A DNA stretch of 15,138 nucleotides, taken from assembly GCA_020722625.1 (NCBI GenBank), contig DYKK01000010.1, forward strand, positions 6,561 through 21,698, written 5' to 3'. Below are positions 15,111 through 15,138 of this stretch, piece after piece. Source of the stretch: Anaeromyxobacter dehalogenans (GTDB taxonomy: Bacteria; Myxococcota_A; UBA9042; DTJE01). Positions within the stretch are counted from its first letter, which is position 1; each line of letters begins with the position of its first letter. The translations under genes were made by a program, and so were the position numbers. The notes under the pieces are model-generated. The model saw only the letters and a list, made by a program, of their open reading frames with translations, had not been told where the DNA came from and searched no databases.

Positions 15111-15138
15111 GGGCCCCGGCTTCCCGCGCAGGGAGCGA

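Overview
This is a very GC-rich bacterial window (roughly 70% G+C by eye, with G/C in most third codon positions). It is densely coding and looks like ordinary chromosome rather than phage or plasmid. The membrane-anchored thioredoxin-like proteins imply a periplasm, and the PEGA-domain Ser/Thr kinase, the DUF2723-type membrane protein and GTG starts fit a large-genome Gram-negative lineage such as Myxococcota, Planctomycetota or an uncultured relative. I cannot place it more closely from sequence alone.

Layout. (1) 1-876, + strand: two unrecognised proteins, the second a small two-helix membrane protein. (2) 806-2371, - strand: a transmembrane Ser/Thr kinase with an outer PEGA domain, overlapping the small membrane gene tail to tail. 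(3) 2372-3025: a gene-poor stretch filled with two families of dispersed repeats, one carrying a predicted G-quadruplex. (4) 3026-4729: two divergent membrane-anchored thiol oxidoreductases, TlpA-like (-) and DsbA-like (+), with another repeat copy between them. (5) 4823-11090, + strand: lon, an M29-type aminopeptidase fused to a universal-stress domain, an NfeD-type membrane serine protease and an SPFH/stomatin protein. The last three are tightly spaced and probably one operon. (6) 11109-11750, - strand: a receiver protein with a histidine-kinase-like dimerisation helix pair but no ATPase domain. (7) 11751-12059: second repeat locus. (8) 12060-12965, - strand: XerD-type tyrosine recombinase. 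(9) 13076-15013, - strand: DUF2723-like polytopic membrane protein, followed by another repeat copy at the window edge.

Taken together, the central part reads as a protein-quality-control neighbourhood: Lon for cytoplasmic proteolysis, a peptidase/stress-sensor fusion, the NfeD-SPFH membrane pair, and two thiol-redox proteins for the envelope. The most unusual items are the peptidase-UspA fusion, which holds a strong internal ribosome-binding site and GTG start exactly at the domain junction; the DHp-plus-receiver protein; and two previously unfamiliar (to me) intergenic repeat families with conserved self-complementary structure. All family assignments rest on motif recognition; no searches were run.
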